Origin: Ramicandelaber brevisporus
Lineage: Eukaryota > Kickxellomycota > Ramicandelaberales > Ramicandelaberaceae
Direction of reading: 5' to 3'
Assembly (NCBI GenBank): GCA_025201865.1
Contig: MU603129.1
Span: forward strand, 3,694 to 19,030
Length of the DNA stretch: 15,337 nt
A model generated the notes under the pieces. The model made no database searches. It was not told the origin of the DNA and was given only the letters and a program-made list of their open reading frames with translations. A program made the translations under genes and the position numbers. Positions 7,632-15,337 of the stretch are shown here, in pieces. Numbering within the stretch: the first letter of the stretch is position 1; each line of letters begins with the position of its first letter.

Positions 7632-10378
7632 ATGACGCCGACTATCGCCCGCAATCCTCGCATCGAGTCTCACATTGACGACGACCATTCCCCGCGCAAC
7701 GTGTATGCTCCGGCCCGGGAGTACTACACGGAGCAGCAGAACCTCTTGTTCAGAACACGTCCGGTCAACTTGGTAAGTGAAACCACAGTTCCTCCTCTGT
7801 TTCTTTCTTTCCTCTTTGGCACATTGATCAATGCAGATCGCAATGCATCTCTTTGATGTAATCGATTATCGTATCCAGCCGTGACCACTTTTTCGCAGTT
7901 GCATTTACTGTTGTTACTGTTTTTGCAGTTGCTGCTACTGCCGCTGCGTTTGTGTACTGCGCACTTTTTTTGGACAGGGTTTCTGTGTTTCGGAGCGAAA
8001 AGGGATGTCTATGCAAGTTATCCACATTGTTATGATCAGCATCATTTCACTGACATCATACATTTACTGTGTATTTGATTATCTTAACACTAACTCATGT
8101 TCCTTTCGGCACTTTTTGTTGTTGTTTTTTTCTTTTACAGTACGGAGGCAGCACTCCACAGAAGGCGGCGTCCAACAGTCAAGGCACCTCATCGATTACA
8201 ACTTCGTCCTCTGCCGGCGCAACTGGAATTGGCTCGGGCTCAAGCGGTGCGAGCGGTGTAAACCAGACCAAACTGGCACGCAGAGGCTCGCACGATTCAT
8301 CCTCAACCAAGCCGCGCAAGTTCCTCATCAATGTCGAAGAGACTGTCCAAGCCATTCTCGCCCAGGAAGACACCGATGGTGATATGCAAATTACCGTCAA
8401 AGATATGGGTCCCAAGGTTCTCAAGGTTGGCACGGCCGATTCTCAAGGCTTCAACAAGTACGACATTCGGGGCACGTACATGCTGGCCAACCTGCTTCAG
8501 GAGCTTGCTCTTGCCAAAGATTACGGCCGTCGCTACATTATCATCGATGAGGCGAGACTGAATGAGAATCCAGTGAGTCGATTGAGCCGCATGATTCGCT
8601 ATCAGTTCTGGGATGGATTGACTAGAAGAATGGATGCCAATGGCATTGAGATTATCTGCAATGATCCAAAGAACAGAGGTGCTGATAACACTGCTCGCAT
8701 CTATGTGCCATACAACGATGACATTGCGTATGAGTATTACTGTCAAGTGTCACGCGATCGGCCACATTTGGGATTGCAGGTGGTGCGTTTGCCAGAGAAG
8801 ATTACCGATCAGTTCGTAAAGGACATCAACACCAAGCCAGGCATTCTTGCATTGGCACTGCATCGCATTCCGAGTGCCGATCCAGCTGACAACTCTCCGG
8901 CTGCGTACGAGCCACTGCCGTTTGTGGTTCCTGGCGGTCGCTACAATGAAATGTATGGATGGGACTCGTACTTTGAAGCACTGGGCTTGTTGAACGATGG
9001 ACGTCTTGATTTGGCGCAGCCCATGGTTGATCACTTTATATACGAGATTGAACACTACGGCAAGATTCTCAATGCCAACCGCAGCTATTACTTGGTGCGT
9101 TCTCAGCCTCCATTTTTGACGGATATGGCGCTCAGTGTGTATCGTCACCTGCCAGCAAACACTGCCGACGAGAACAAGAAGTGGCTCAGCAACGCCATGC
9201 GTGCTGCTGTCAAGGAGTACCACACTGTGTGGATGGCCGAGCCTCGTCTTGACAAGCGCACTGGACTGTCTCGTTTCCGTCCAGGTGGTCTTGGTATTCC
9301 TCCGGAGACCGAGTCGACTCACTTTGACCATGTGCTGATGCCGCATGCAAACAAGATTGGCGTCACTCTGGACGAGTACAAGGATATGTACAATGCTGGC
9401 ACCGCAGTCTCAGAGGAGCTCGATGAGTACTTTGTGCACGATCGTGCCGTCCGCGAGTCTGGACATGACACGTCGTACAGATTGGACAAGCGCTGTGCTG
9501 ACTTGGCCACGATTGATCTCAACTCGCTGCTGTACAAGTACGAGATGGATATTGGCAACACCGTTCGTGACATGTTTGGCGACAAGTTTGAATGCGTTGG
9601 ACCGGATGGCGTTACGATTGTTCAGAGCAACAGTGCCGAGTGGTTCAAGCGCGCCGAAGACCGTGTTCGTGCCATTGACAAGTACTGCTGGAACGAGGAA
9701 GTTGGTCTCTATTTCGACTACGACACCAAGCAGCGCGAGCAGAGTGGCTACGAGTCCGTCACCGGTATCTACGCGCTGTGGGCTCAGTGCGTTCCGCCGC
9801 ACCGTGCCGGCCGTGTTGTCGAGACCATTCTTCAGAAGTTTGAGGTCATGGGTGGCCTTGTCTGTGGTACCGAGGAGTCTCGCGGTCCCATCTCGCTGGA
9901 TCGCCCGAACCGTCAATGGGACTATCCATACGGCTGGGCTCCACATCAGATCATGGCCTGGCAAGGTCTCTGCAACTATGGTTTCCAGCACATTGCCCAG
10001 AAAGTCGCGTATCGCTGGCTCCTCACGATCACTCGCGCCTTTGTTGATTTCAATGGTGTTGTTCCAGAAAAGTTTGATGTCGTTGAAATGACGCACTTGT
10101 TCCACGTTGAATATGGAAATGTCGGAACTGATTTCAAGCTGGTTCCGCGTGAAGGATTCGGATGGATGAATTCGTCGTACCAGCTGGGACTGACCTATTT
10201 GACACAGCACATGAGACGCGCCTTGGGAACGCTGACTCCAACGGATGTGTTGTTTAACAAACTGGCTACGCCGATTGGTCCCCTAACCACGGAGAGCACT
10301 GCGTCGATGTCAGGTGCTTCAAGCAGCGATGAAGCTGGCAATCCGATGGCCGCCGCTGCTCTGGCTTCGTCCCATTAA
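7632..10378 (+). CDS. NTH1: Neutral trehalase (GH37), two exons 7632-7772 and 8141-10378
   Basis: The enzyme hydrolyses cytosolic trehalose to two glucose molecules. Joined exons encode 792 residues (yeast Nth1 has 751). Exon 1 gives residues 1-47; exon 2 opens with a Gly/Ser/Ala-rich linker. RRGS (94-97) is a PKA consensus, in the place where fungal neutral trehalases are phosphorylated to bind 14-3-3 proteins. DTDGDMQITVKD (124-135) matches the calcium-binding segment of Nth1 and is followed by the conserved GPKVLKVGTAD. GH37 signature 1 is PGGRYNEMYGWDSY (311-324) and signature 2 is QWDYPYGWAP (639-648). By comparison with E. coli Tre37A, the catalytic acid is Asp490 (ESGHD) and the base Glu690 (EKFD). 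EYGNVGTDF and GFGWMNSSY complete the C-terminal active-site loops. All key residues are present. The start at 7632 leads into an acidic N-terminus; upstream in-frame sequence is low-complexity leader. The ATG at 8069 lies inside the intron and is not used. Confidence 0.95.
7773..8140 (+). other. Intron of the trehalase gene (368 nt, phase 0)
   Basis: The donor is GTAAGT (7773-7778) and the acceptor is a T-rich tract ending TTTTACAG (8133-8140). ACTAAC near 8090-8095 is a good branch point about 45 nt before the acceptor. Exon 1 ends on a codon boundary, and exon 2 begins with TAC GGA in the frame of the catalytic domain. If retained, the frame stops at 7854-7856. Confidence 0.9.
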
Positions 10379-10965
10379 CCAGTCTCCATCATGTGTGTGT
10401 GTTTTTTTTTTGGTGCGCTTGTTGATTTGTTTGTTTCGATTTAGTTTGGTTTGGTTTGTTTGATTTCACTTATTGTACTCTTCTTCTACATCTCTAACTC
10501 TTTTTATTATTATTTTAGGTTGCTTTATCTTTCGTTGTTGCCATCTCTCATTGCAAGTGTTCTCAGTGTGTCCGCCTCCTCTATCCACCACCATTTTGTC
10601 GTCATCTCTTTTGGAGGGTTTTGTTCTCTTTTGTCTCGTTTTGTTTTGTCTTGCTTTCTCTTCTTCCGTTGGTTTTTGTTGCTTATTTTCTTGATCATCC
10701 TCTTCATTATCATTTTAATCAAAAAAGGTTATTCAAAAAAAGAAAGATAGAAAGGAACTCTCTTAATAATCCCAGCATGCCGCAGCCCGCAGTCGACCTG
10801 GCCCATTGTTGAAATCGATACTGGCGGAGGGAATACGTGAAGCGTTGACCAGGTTGTCTGGGGAGTGCTCTCCTGCTGCGCAGTCGTTTTTTTTGTACTA
10901 CTGCGGACTGCCAACCACACCCAACCTCCGCAGCGGTTCGTTCAACTTTTGACCACTCGAAATCG
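10379..10965 (+). promoter_or_regulatory. Trehalase 3' region and upstream part of the IFRD promoter
   Basis: From 10379 to about 10735 the sequence is T-rich and low-complexity, fitting a 3' untranslated region; no exact AATAAA was seen. From about 10770 to 10935 the composition becomes more balanced. Here CGCAGTCG occurs twice (10788-10795 and 10879-10886). I see no protein or RNA gene: a 99-residue hydrophobic frame at 10451-10750 is a product of the T-rich sequence. Confidence 0.4.
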
Positions 10966-10971
10966 TATAAA
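10966..10971 (+). promoter_or_regulatory. TATA box of the IFRD gene
   Basis: TATAAA lies 119 nt before the start codon. A start of transcription some 30-60 nt downstream would give a leader of about 60-90 nt, which contains the CTCA repeats (about 11040-11057). This favours the ATG at 11090 over the in-frame ATG at 10865, which lies upstream of the box. Confidence 0.6.
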
Positions 10972-11089
10972 TTCTCCGGCTTGGCGTCGCTTCCGTCAGC
11001 AACCAACTTTCTGTTTGAACTCTCAACTACTTTTACACACACTCACTCACTCACTCACAAACACAAAAGCGTATTACTCAGCAGCAGCA

Positions 11090-12571
11090 ATGTTCGTGCG
11101 AACACGTTCAAGCGCAGGCGTCCGTATCAACGCGCCGCAAAAGCGCATTGCAAAGCACTCCTCTTCAACCGCCGGCAACAGCCGCAGCAGCACACCCACT
11201 CTCGATACTCCACTCGTTTCCGCCTCCATCAAGTACAGTGAACTGGATGCATTTTTGGAGCAGAATCCAGACGCGTGGCGTGGAGAAGAGTACAAACCGA
11301 AAACGTGGACAGTGCAAGATGTTCACGGCGCTCAGCTCACCGGTGCAATTCAGCAGCAGCTCGAGAGAATTGCCGACAAGCGCAACAGCGACAAAGCTGA
11401 AGCACTAAAGAGACTCAGTGGACTGCTCAAGCATAACTGGGCTGCAGAAGCTATGGATGACAACAGAGAAACTGTACTGGAAGAAGCAGTAAAGACCATC
11501 AAGCGTATTACCTGTGGATTCACCAACATCAGAAACGACAAGCTTCTTGACGAAGTCGTGAACGCAGCTTCGTTGGTGGCATTGTGGTTTGTGACACTGG
11601 CCGACGACCTGGAGGAATTGGCAACTGGTGATTTGGAAACAATGCCACTTTATGAAGAAGTGGCACAAGTACTGCGTGCAGCAATCATTGGTGAAAACTG
11701 GCATCCAAACGACGTGGCCAAGGTGCTGCCTTCTCTCATTCGGGCACTGGCAACTGCATGCTTTGTGACGGCGGATCTCCAATCTCCAAGCAATGTTGAT
11801 GCGCTGCTGACACTGTGCGTTGAGCAGCTCCGCCCGCTGTCCACCCATGTCCCTGCCGAGGTGACCACCGCCCTGCTGAGTGCATTTGGTCTGGTGTACT
11901 CGACTCTCGATGCTGACTCTGATGCCGCTCGCACTCACTATGAAGCTGCCATTGACAAGCACATCACCCTGCTGTCACACTCTTCCACCGATGTCAGAGT
12001 TGCCAGTGGTGAAAACATTGGTCTCATGTACAGCATCCTGCGCTCCGCTTCCCAGGACCGTCGCATGGCCCTCTCCAAGCACACTCGCCACTCTTCGCTC
12101 ATTGACACCCTTTACGAGCTGGTTGACACCCGCGAGCAATACGTCTCTCTCCGCGACACTGCATTGCAGCGCTCCGCATTCCGCGACATTCTGGCCACCG
12201 TCGAATCTCACGAATCGCCATCGGTTCGAATCAAGATTCGCACGCGTATGATCACGTTTACAGATTGGAGACTGATCCATCGGCTGAACGGACTGCGCGA
12301 TGTGCTGGATGCTGGATTCCATGTGCACTTCTACGACAATCCATTTGTGCAAGACACATTTGGCGTTGAGTTTGACAAATCGTCACCTAAGCAGGAAGAT
12401 GGAGTTGTAGGTGGAAGAAAAGGCGACAGAGCTGGAGACGGTGTAGAGATTGTGCCGAGAATCGTGGTGCATTCGAGATCGGATCTGGCCAAGCAGAGAT
12501 CCATTGCGGACAGACATAGCAGAACCTCACGCAGAGAACGTCGTGAAGTCATTGACGATGGTCGTCAATAA
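11090..12571 (+). CDS. Interferon-related developmental regulator (IFRD) family protein
   Basis: The 493-residue protein belongs to the IFRD family, helical-repeat proteins known in animals and plants as transcription co-regulators; its role in fungi is poorly described. Residues 1-45 are basic and Ser/Thr-rich. Residues about 48-345 are the helical-repeat IFRD region, with SIKYSELDAFLEQNP, the long helices around EAVKTIKRITCGF, and the VASGENIGLMYSIL helix. Residues about 355-493 are the IFRD C-terminal domain: LQRSAFRDIL (359-368) matches the family's QR-x-FRD-x-L motif, and IHRLNGLRDVLDAGFHVHF, FVQDTFG and the basic SRSDLAKQRSIADRHSRTS follow in family order. A Gly/charged insert (about 430-446) separates the two halves of this domain. 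No intron is seen. The start at 11090 fits the TATA box at 10966. Codons are noticeably C-rich between about 11,820 and 12,200. Family assignment is from motif memory and is strong. Confidence 0.88.
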   Translation: MFVRTRSSAGVRINAPQKRIAKHSSSTAGNSRSSTPTLDTPLVSASIKYSELDAFLEQNPDAWRGEEYKPKTWTVQDVHGAQLTGAIQQQLERIADKRNSDKAEALKRLSGLLKHNWAAEAMDDNRETVLEEAVKTIKRITCGFTNIRNDKLLDEVVNAASLVALWFVTLADDLEELATGDLETMPLYEEVAQVLRAAIIGENWHPNDVAKVLPSLIRALATACFVTADLQSPSNVDALLTLCVEQLRPLSTHVPAEVTTALLSAFGLVYSTLDADSDAARTHYEAAIDKHITLLSHSSTDVRVASGENIGLMYSILRSASQDRRMALSKHTRHSSLIDTLYELVDTREQYVSLRDTALQRSAFRDILATVESHESPSVRIKIRTRMITFTDWRLIHRLNGLRDVLDAGFHVHFYDNPFVQDTFGVEFDKSSPKQEDGVVGGRKGDRAGDGVEIVPRIVVHSRSDLAKQRSIADRHSRTSRRERREVIDDGRQ

Positions 12572-12911
12572 GCATCACACAAGTCACCTTTTTACTTCAT
12601 TTTCTTCCTTTTCAAACACATTTTTCATTTATAACAAAGGACAACAAGTCAGAATGACGTTTGATGTTGCGCTCATGCAGCAAACAGCTTGATCATATCA
12701 ACCAAGATGACTTGAATGATTGCATGTGTGTATTGTGCAAGCAATGTCAGCAGAGCGGTTACTAAATTATTTTTTGTTGCCGAATCCAGCACTAGCCAGT
12801 CTCTCTCTCTCTCTCTCTCTCTCGTGCAATATTACTTTGACTGAACTTTCATACTTTTGTAGCGCAGCCAAGACAGAGCGACAGAGCGACAGAGAACGAG
12901 GTTGAAGGGCG
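12572..12911 (+). promoter_or_regulatory. IFRD 3' region and promoter/leader of the ANTH gene
   Basis: The first part is T-rich and probably the IFRD 3' untranslated region; no exact AATAAA was seen. The second part holds a (CT)11 tract (12800-12823) and ACAGAGCG repeats (about 12873-12890). In the frame of the ANTH start codon a TGA at 12903-12905 closes the frame upstream, which fixes the ATG at 12912 as the first usable one. No TATA box is clear. Confidence 0.45.
12800..12823 (+). repeat. (CT)11 dinucleotide tract
   Basis: Eleven uninterrupted CT units about 90 nt before the ANTH start codon, in its presumed promoter or leader. Confidence 0.9.
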
Positions 12912-15219
12912 ATGGAGAAGGCAGTTGTCAAGGCTACGAACCGCGATCTGGTTCATCCGAAGCAGAAGCATGTCGAGAGTACGTTTCCCTTTCGCAAAGC
13001 TGCGCAATCTACGAGAGAACAGCAGTCTGCACAAAAAGAGTAGCAGTAGTAGCAGTAGTAGCAATACTAGTAGTAGCAATACTGATAGCAAGAATGATGA
13101 AATACTGACATTAAACTGTATCTGCATCTGTGTATGTATATGTACAATCTTTGTTGCGTGGACACTACAAACAGCTATAATGTCGTTGACATGGACTGGC
13201 AATATTACGATGGATGAACTCTTTACTCGTATTGAACAACGTTTATCCGAGGGCAGCTGGGTGGTTGCGCTGAAAACTCTTATTCTCATTCACATTATGC
13301 TCACTCAGAGCAACACGGAGCGTGTTTACTCTCATCTTGGCAATCGGCCACATCTGCTCGATCCAAAGCGGTTCACAGAATCCGTTCAGCATAGCATGGG
13401 CAACATTAGCCAGGCACGCATCATTGCCGCCTACTCTCAGTATCTCTCTGATAAAGTTGCACTGTTTCGAGATGTTAAGATAGACTTTGTCAGAGAGAGA
13501 ACTCCAGCAAACTCCAACATTTACAACGCACGTAGCAAATGGACCACGAAGGGATTGCTGCATGAGACTGCATCCGTTCAGAAGCAAATCCACTCTTTGG
13601 TCAAAGTCCAAGTGCCACTGGAGGATATCAATAATGAGGTTACATTTAGTGCATTTAGGTATTTGGTTAGAGACTTGCTGAGATTGTTCCAGGTTATGAA
13701 TGAAGGTGTGATTAGAATACTGAAGAGCTATTTTGAAATGAACGATGATGACATGAAGAGAGCATTGGAGCTGTACAAGCGGTTTGTGAGAATCACTGAG
13801 AGAGTTTCTGAATATCTGCGATTGGCAAGAATGGTGCCGAGATTTGGCGGTGAGATTCCATCTCCTAAACATGCCCCATTGTCATTAGCTGTTGCCTTGG
13901 AAGAATACTACAATACACCTCAGGCACAGAGAGCCGCTGTGTTGAATGCGCCTGCCTCTAACGGATCTCCTCCGCCAGTGCCTCAGAAGACTTCAGCCCC
14001 AGCACCGTCAGCTATGAAACGAACTGCGACATCGAGAACAACCGCTGAGGATGACTTTGCATCTGCATTTGATATTCCGTCGACGTCACAATCAGCCCAA
14101 CCACCACTTCCAGCAAGGGCTACAGCGGCTGGTGCAGCACCAGATCCTCTATCAGCATTTGATGCAGCATTCGGAGATTTGGCTAGTTCATCAAGTGCTC
14201 CACAACCATCTCAACCAAAGCAACCGCAACAACCACAGCAACAACAATCAAGTGGAGGAAATGCTCAGCAGAATTTGATTGACTTCTTTGCTAGTATCGA
14301 GGCTGATCAATCAGCAGACAATGCAGCAGCTGATGAAGCCTGGGCATTTGGTGCACCTTCTGTAAACGGTGACGCTTCTTCCATCCATACTGCAACTCCA
14401 GAGTCTACGATAATTCGTGCTGGAAACAAATTTATCGACTTATCTACTCTTCCTGCTCCATCTCCAACTCAACAACTGCAACTGCAGCAACCACAACAGC
14501 AGCAACAGCAACAGGCAATCATTAACAACAGTAACGCATTTAACTCAAACCCATTTGCAGCGTTCTCTCAGCCACAGCCACAGCCACAGCAACAAGCACT
14601 CTTCAATGTCAACTCAAATAGTGCAGTTTATACTAGTAACACTATGCCAATGGCAGCGTCTTCAATGGTGGTTGAACCAGCCTCGAGACAAGTTGGAAGA
14701 GCACCTACAGCAGGAGATCCACTTGCTTTCCTAGATCCATTTGCACCAGCTCAACAAGTTCAGCAACCTCAGCAAACTCCAGCTTCACTGACTCCTTCAT
14801 TTGGACACACTAATCACAATGGTCATAGTGGTAATGGCAATATAAACAGTAATAATCCATTTGCAACTGTATCGGCAGCCAGTGCAAGCTCATCTAATAA
14901 TCCATTCAGTTCATTGAATCCATTCAGCCAGCCACAGCAACTCCAGCGTCCATCTCAGCCTGCCACCTTATCTCAATTGGCTCAGTCATCCCCTCATTCA
15001 TTCTCTTCAATAACGCCACAACAATCTAACTCTATTCAACCACAGCCGCAACAGCCACAACAGCCACAACAGCAGCTAGCACAGCAACCAGCACAGAATT
15101 TAACGCCACAGCAGCAATATGAACTGATGCTTCAACAACAACAACAGCAACTTCAGCAATTGGAATTACAACAGAAACAGAATTTGCAAACTAGATCATT
15201 CTCTCAATCCTTCCTCTAA
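12912..15219 (+). CDS. YAP1801: AP180/CALM-type ANTH-domain clathrin adaptor, two exons 12912-12978 and 13175-15219
   Basis: The protein should bind PI(4,5)P2 at the plasma membrane and help assemble clathrin coats during endocytosis. Joined exons encode 703 residues (human CALM about 650). The ANTH domain spans about 2-265. Exon 1 supplies KATNRDLVHPKQKH (7-20), in which Lys7, Lys17, Lys19 and His20 match the lipid-binding residues of CALM. Exon 2 continues with GSWVVALKTLILIHIML, YSQYLSDKVALFRDV and the LFQVMNEGVIRILKSYFEM helix. The tail is Gln/Pro/Ser-rich and disordered, with motifs for endocytic partners: NPF at 481, 583, 598 and 604 (EH-domain proteins), DPF at 543 (AP-2 type), and clathrin-box-like LIDFF (390-394) and FIDLS (442-446). 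The conserved domain and the NPF tail make the call firm. The long frame beginning at 12925 reads through the intron and gives a false N-terminus. Confidence 0.93.
12979..13174 (+). other. Intron of the ANTH gene (196 nt, phase 1)
   Basis: The donor is GTACGT (12979-12984) and the acceptor is ACTACAAACAG ending at 13174; CTGAC near 13106 could be the branch point. Splicing joins codon A|CT (Thr23) and restores the conserved order KQKHVE-T-IMSLTW of the ANTH domain. The intron contains AGT/AGC repeats (about 13040-13075) that produce a false poly-Ser stretch in one frame. If retained, the true frame stops at TAG 13041-13043 after 43 residues. Confidence 0.85.
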
Positions 15220-15337
15220 CCATTAACCAAATTATATTAAAGTAAATCTAATTAATCTAATTTACTTAACTTTCAAGAGATTAACTTATAGTTTATGATT
15301 TATAGTTTAATGATACTACTTTACATTACTTTGACGT
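15220..15337 (+). terminator. 3' region of the ANTH gene
   Basis: This is AT-rich sequence after the stop codon. ATTAAA at 15236-15241 is a possible polyadenylation signal. An 8-bp inverted repeat, AAGTAAAT (15240-15247) with ATTTACTT (15260-15267), encloses a 12-nt loop. A near-direct repeat TTATAGTTTA occurs twice at about 15286-15309. The window ends before any next gene is visible. Confidence 0.45.

Noticed and set aside
8179-10210. Minus-strand and alternative plus-strand frames of 60-266 residues across the trehalase exon
   Set aside because: They are shadows of the GH37 coding frame, which carries all the conserved motifs.
10451-10750. 99-residue very hydrophobic frame that looks like a membrane protein
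   Set aside because: T-rich 3' sequence translates to Phe/Leu/Ile in this frame; there is no domain, and it lies where the trehalase 3' untranslated region is expected.
10865-11089. N-terminal extension of the IFRD frame to the ATG at 10865
   Set aside because: A TATA box at 10966 lies downstream of that ATG, and the extension has leader-like composition with CTCA repeats.
12216-12230. GGTTCGAATC, resembling a tRNA B box
   Set aside because: It is inside the conserved IFRD coding frame, with no A box or acceptor stem at suitable distance.
12925-13174. Start of the ANTH gene at 12925 in the long open frame
   Set aside because: This reads through the intron and yields a poly-Ser and Cys/Ile stretch in place of the conserved lipid-binding start that exon 12912-12978 supplies.

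Overview
The window is an ordinary nuclear chromosomal segment of a fungus, most likely an early-diverging (non-Dikarya) lineage. Three things point to a fungus: a neutral trehalase with the fungal combination of a PKA site and a calcium-binding segment before a GH37 catalytic domain; a glutamine-rich protein carrying what looks like the fungal DUF3020 basic segment; and spliceosomal introns with GTAAGT/GTACGT donors. An IFRD-family gene, which as far as I know budding yeast lacks, plus glutamine-rich proteins and long intergenic regions full of simple repeats, are the reasons for suggesting an early-diverging lineage. That placement is inference only.

Layout. (1) 189-794 (+): a secreted FKBP-type prolyl isomerase of the ER FKBP13/FKBP2 type, with a serine-rich tail and a GPI-like C-terminus. 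(2) 1010-3487 (-): an 825-residue poly-glutamine protein with a basic DUF3020-like segment, convergent with gene 1. (3) 3488-7631: about 4.1 kb between two divergent genes. It has no convincing protein gene but a clear strand asymmetry: purine-rich on + up to about 5.8 kb, pyrimidine-rich on + from about 6.25 kb. I read this as the long leaders and promoters of genes 2 and 4 meeting near 6.0-6.2 kb. (4) 7632-10378 (+): neutral trehalase, two exons joined across a 368-nt intron, 792 residues. (5) 11090-12571 (+): an IFRD protein of 493 residues with a TATA box at 10966. (6) 12912-15219 (+): an AP180/CALM-type ANTH endocytic adaptor, two exons, 703 residues. Its short first exon, which carries the phosphoinositide-binding motif, lies outside the long open frame and had to be found by reading across a 196-nt intron.

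The genes do not form a pathway. They are independent housekeeping or regulatory genes: ER protein folding, transcriptional regulation, trehalose breakdown, transcription co-regulation and clathrin-mediated endocytosis. I found no mobile element, tRNA, rRNA, CRISPR array or cluster that would suggest a new system. The points most worth checking are the GPI-like FKBP, the predicted 2.3-kb leader intron and abutting in-frame uORF of the poly-Q gene, the (CAA)16 tract in that leader, and a small protein-like island at 4907-5044 (-).
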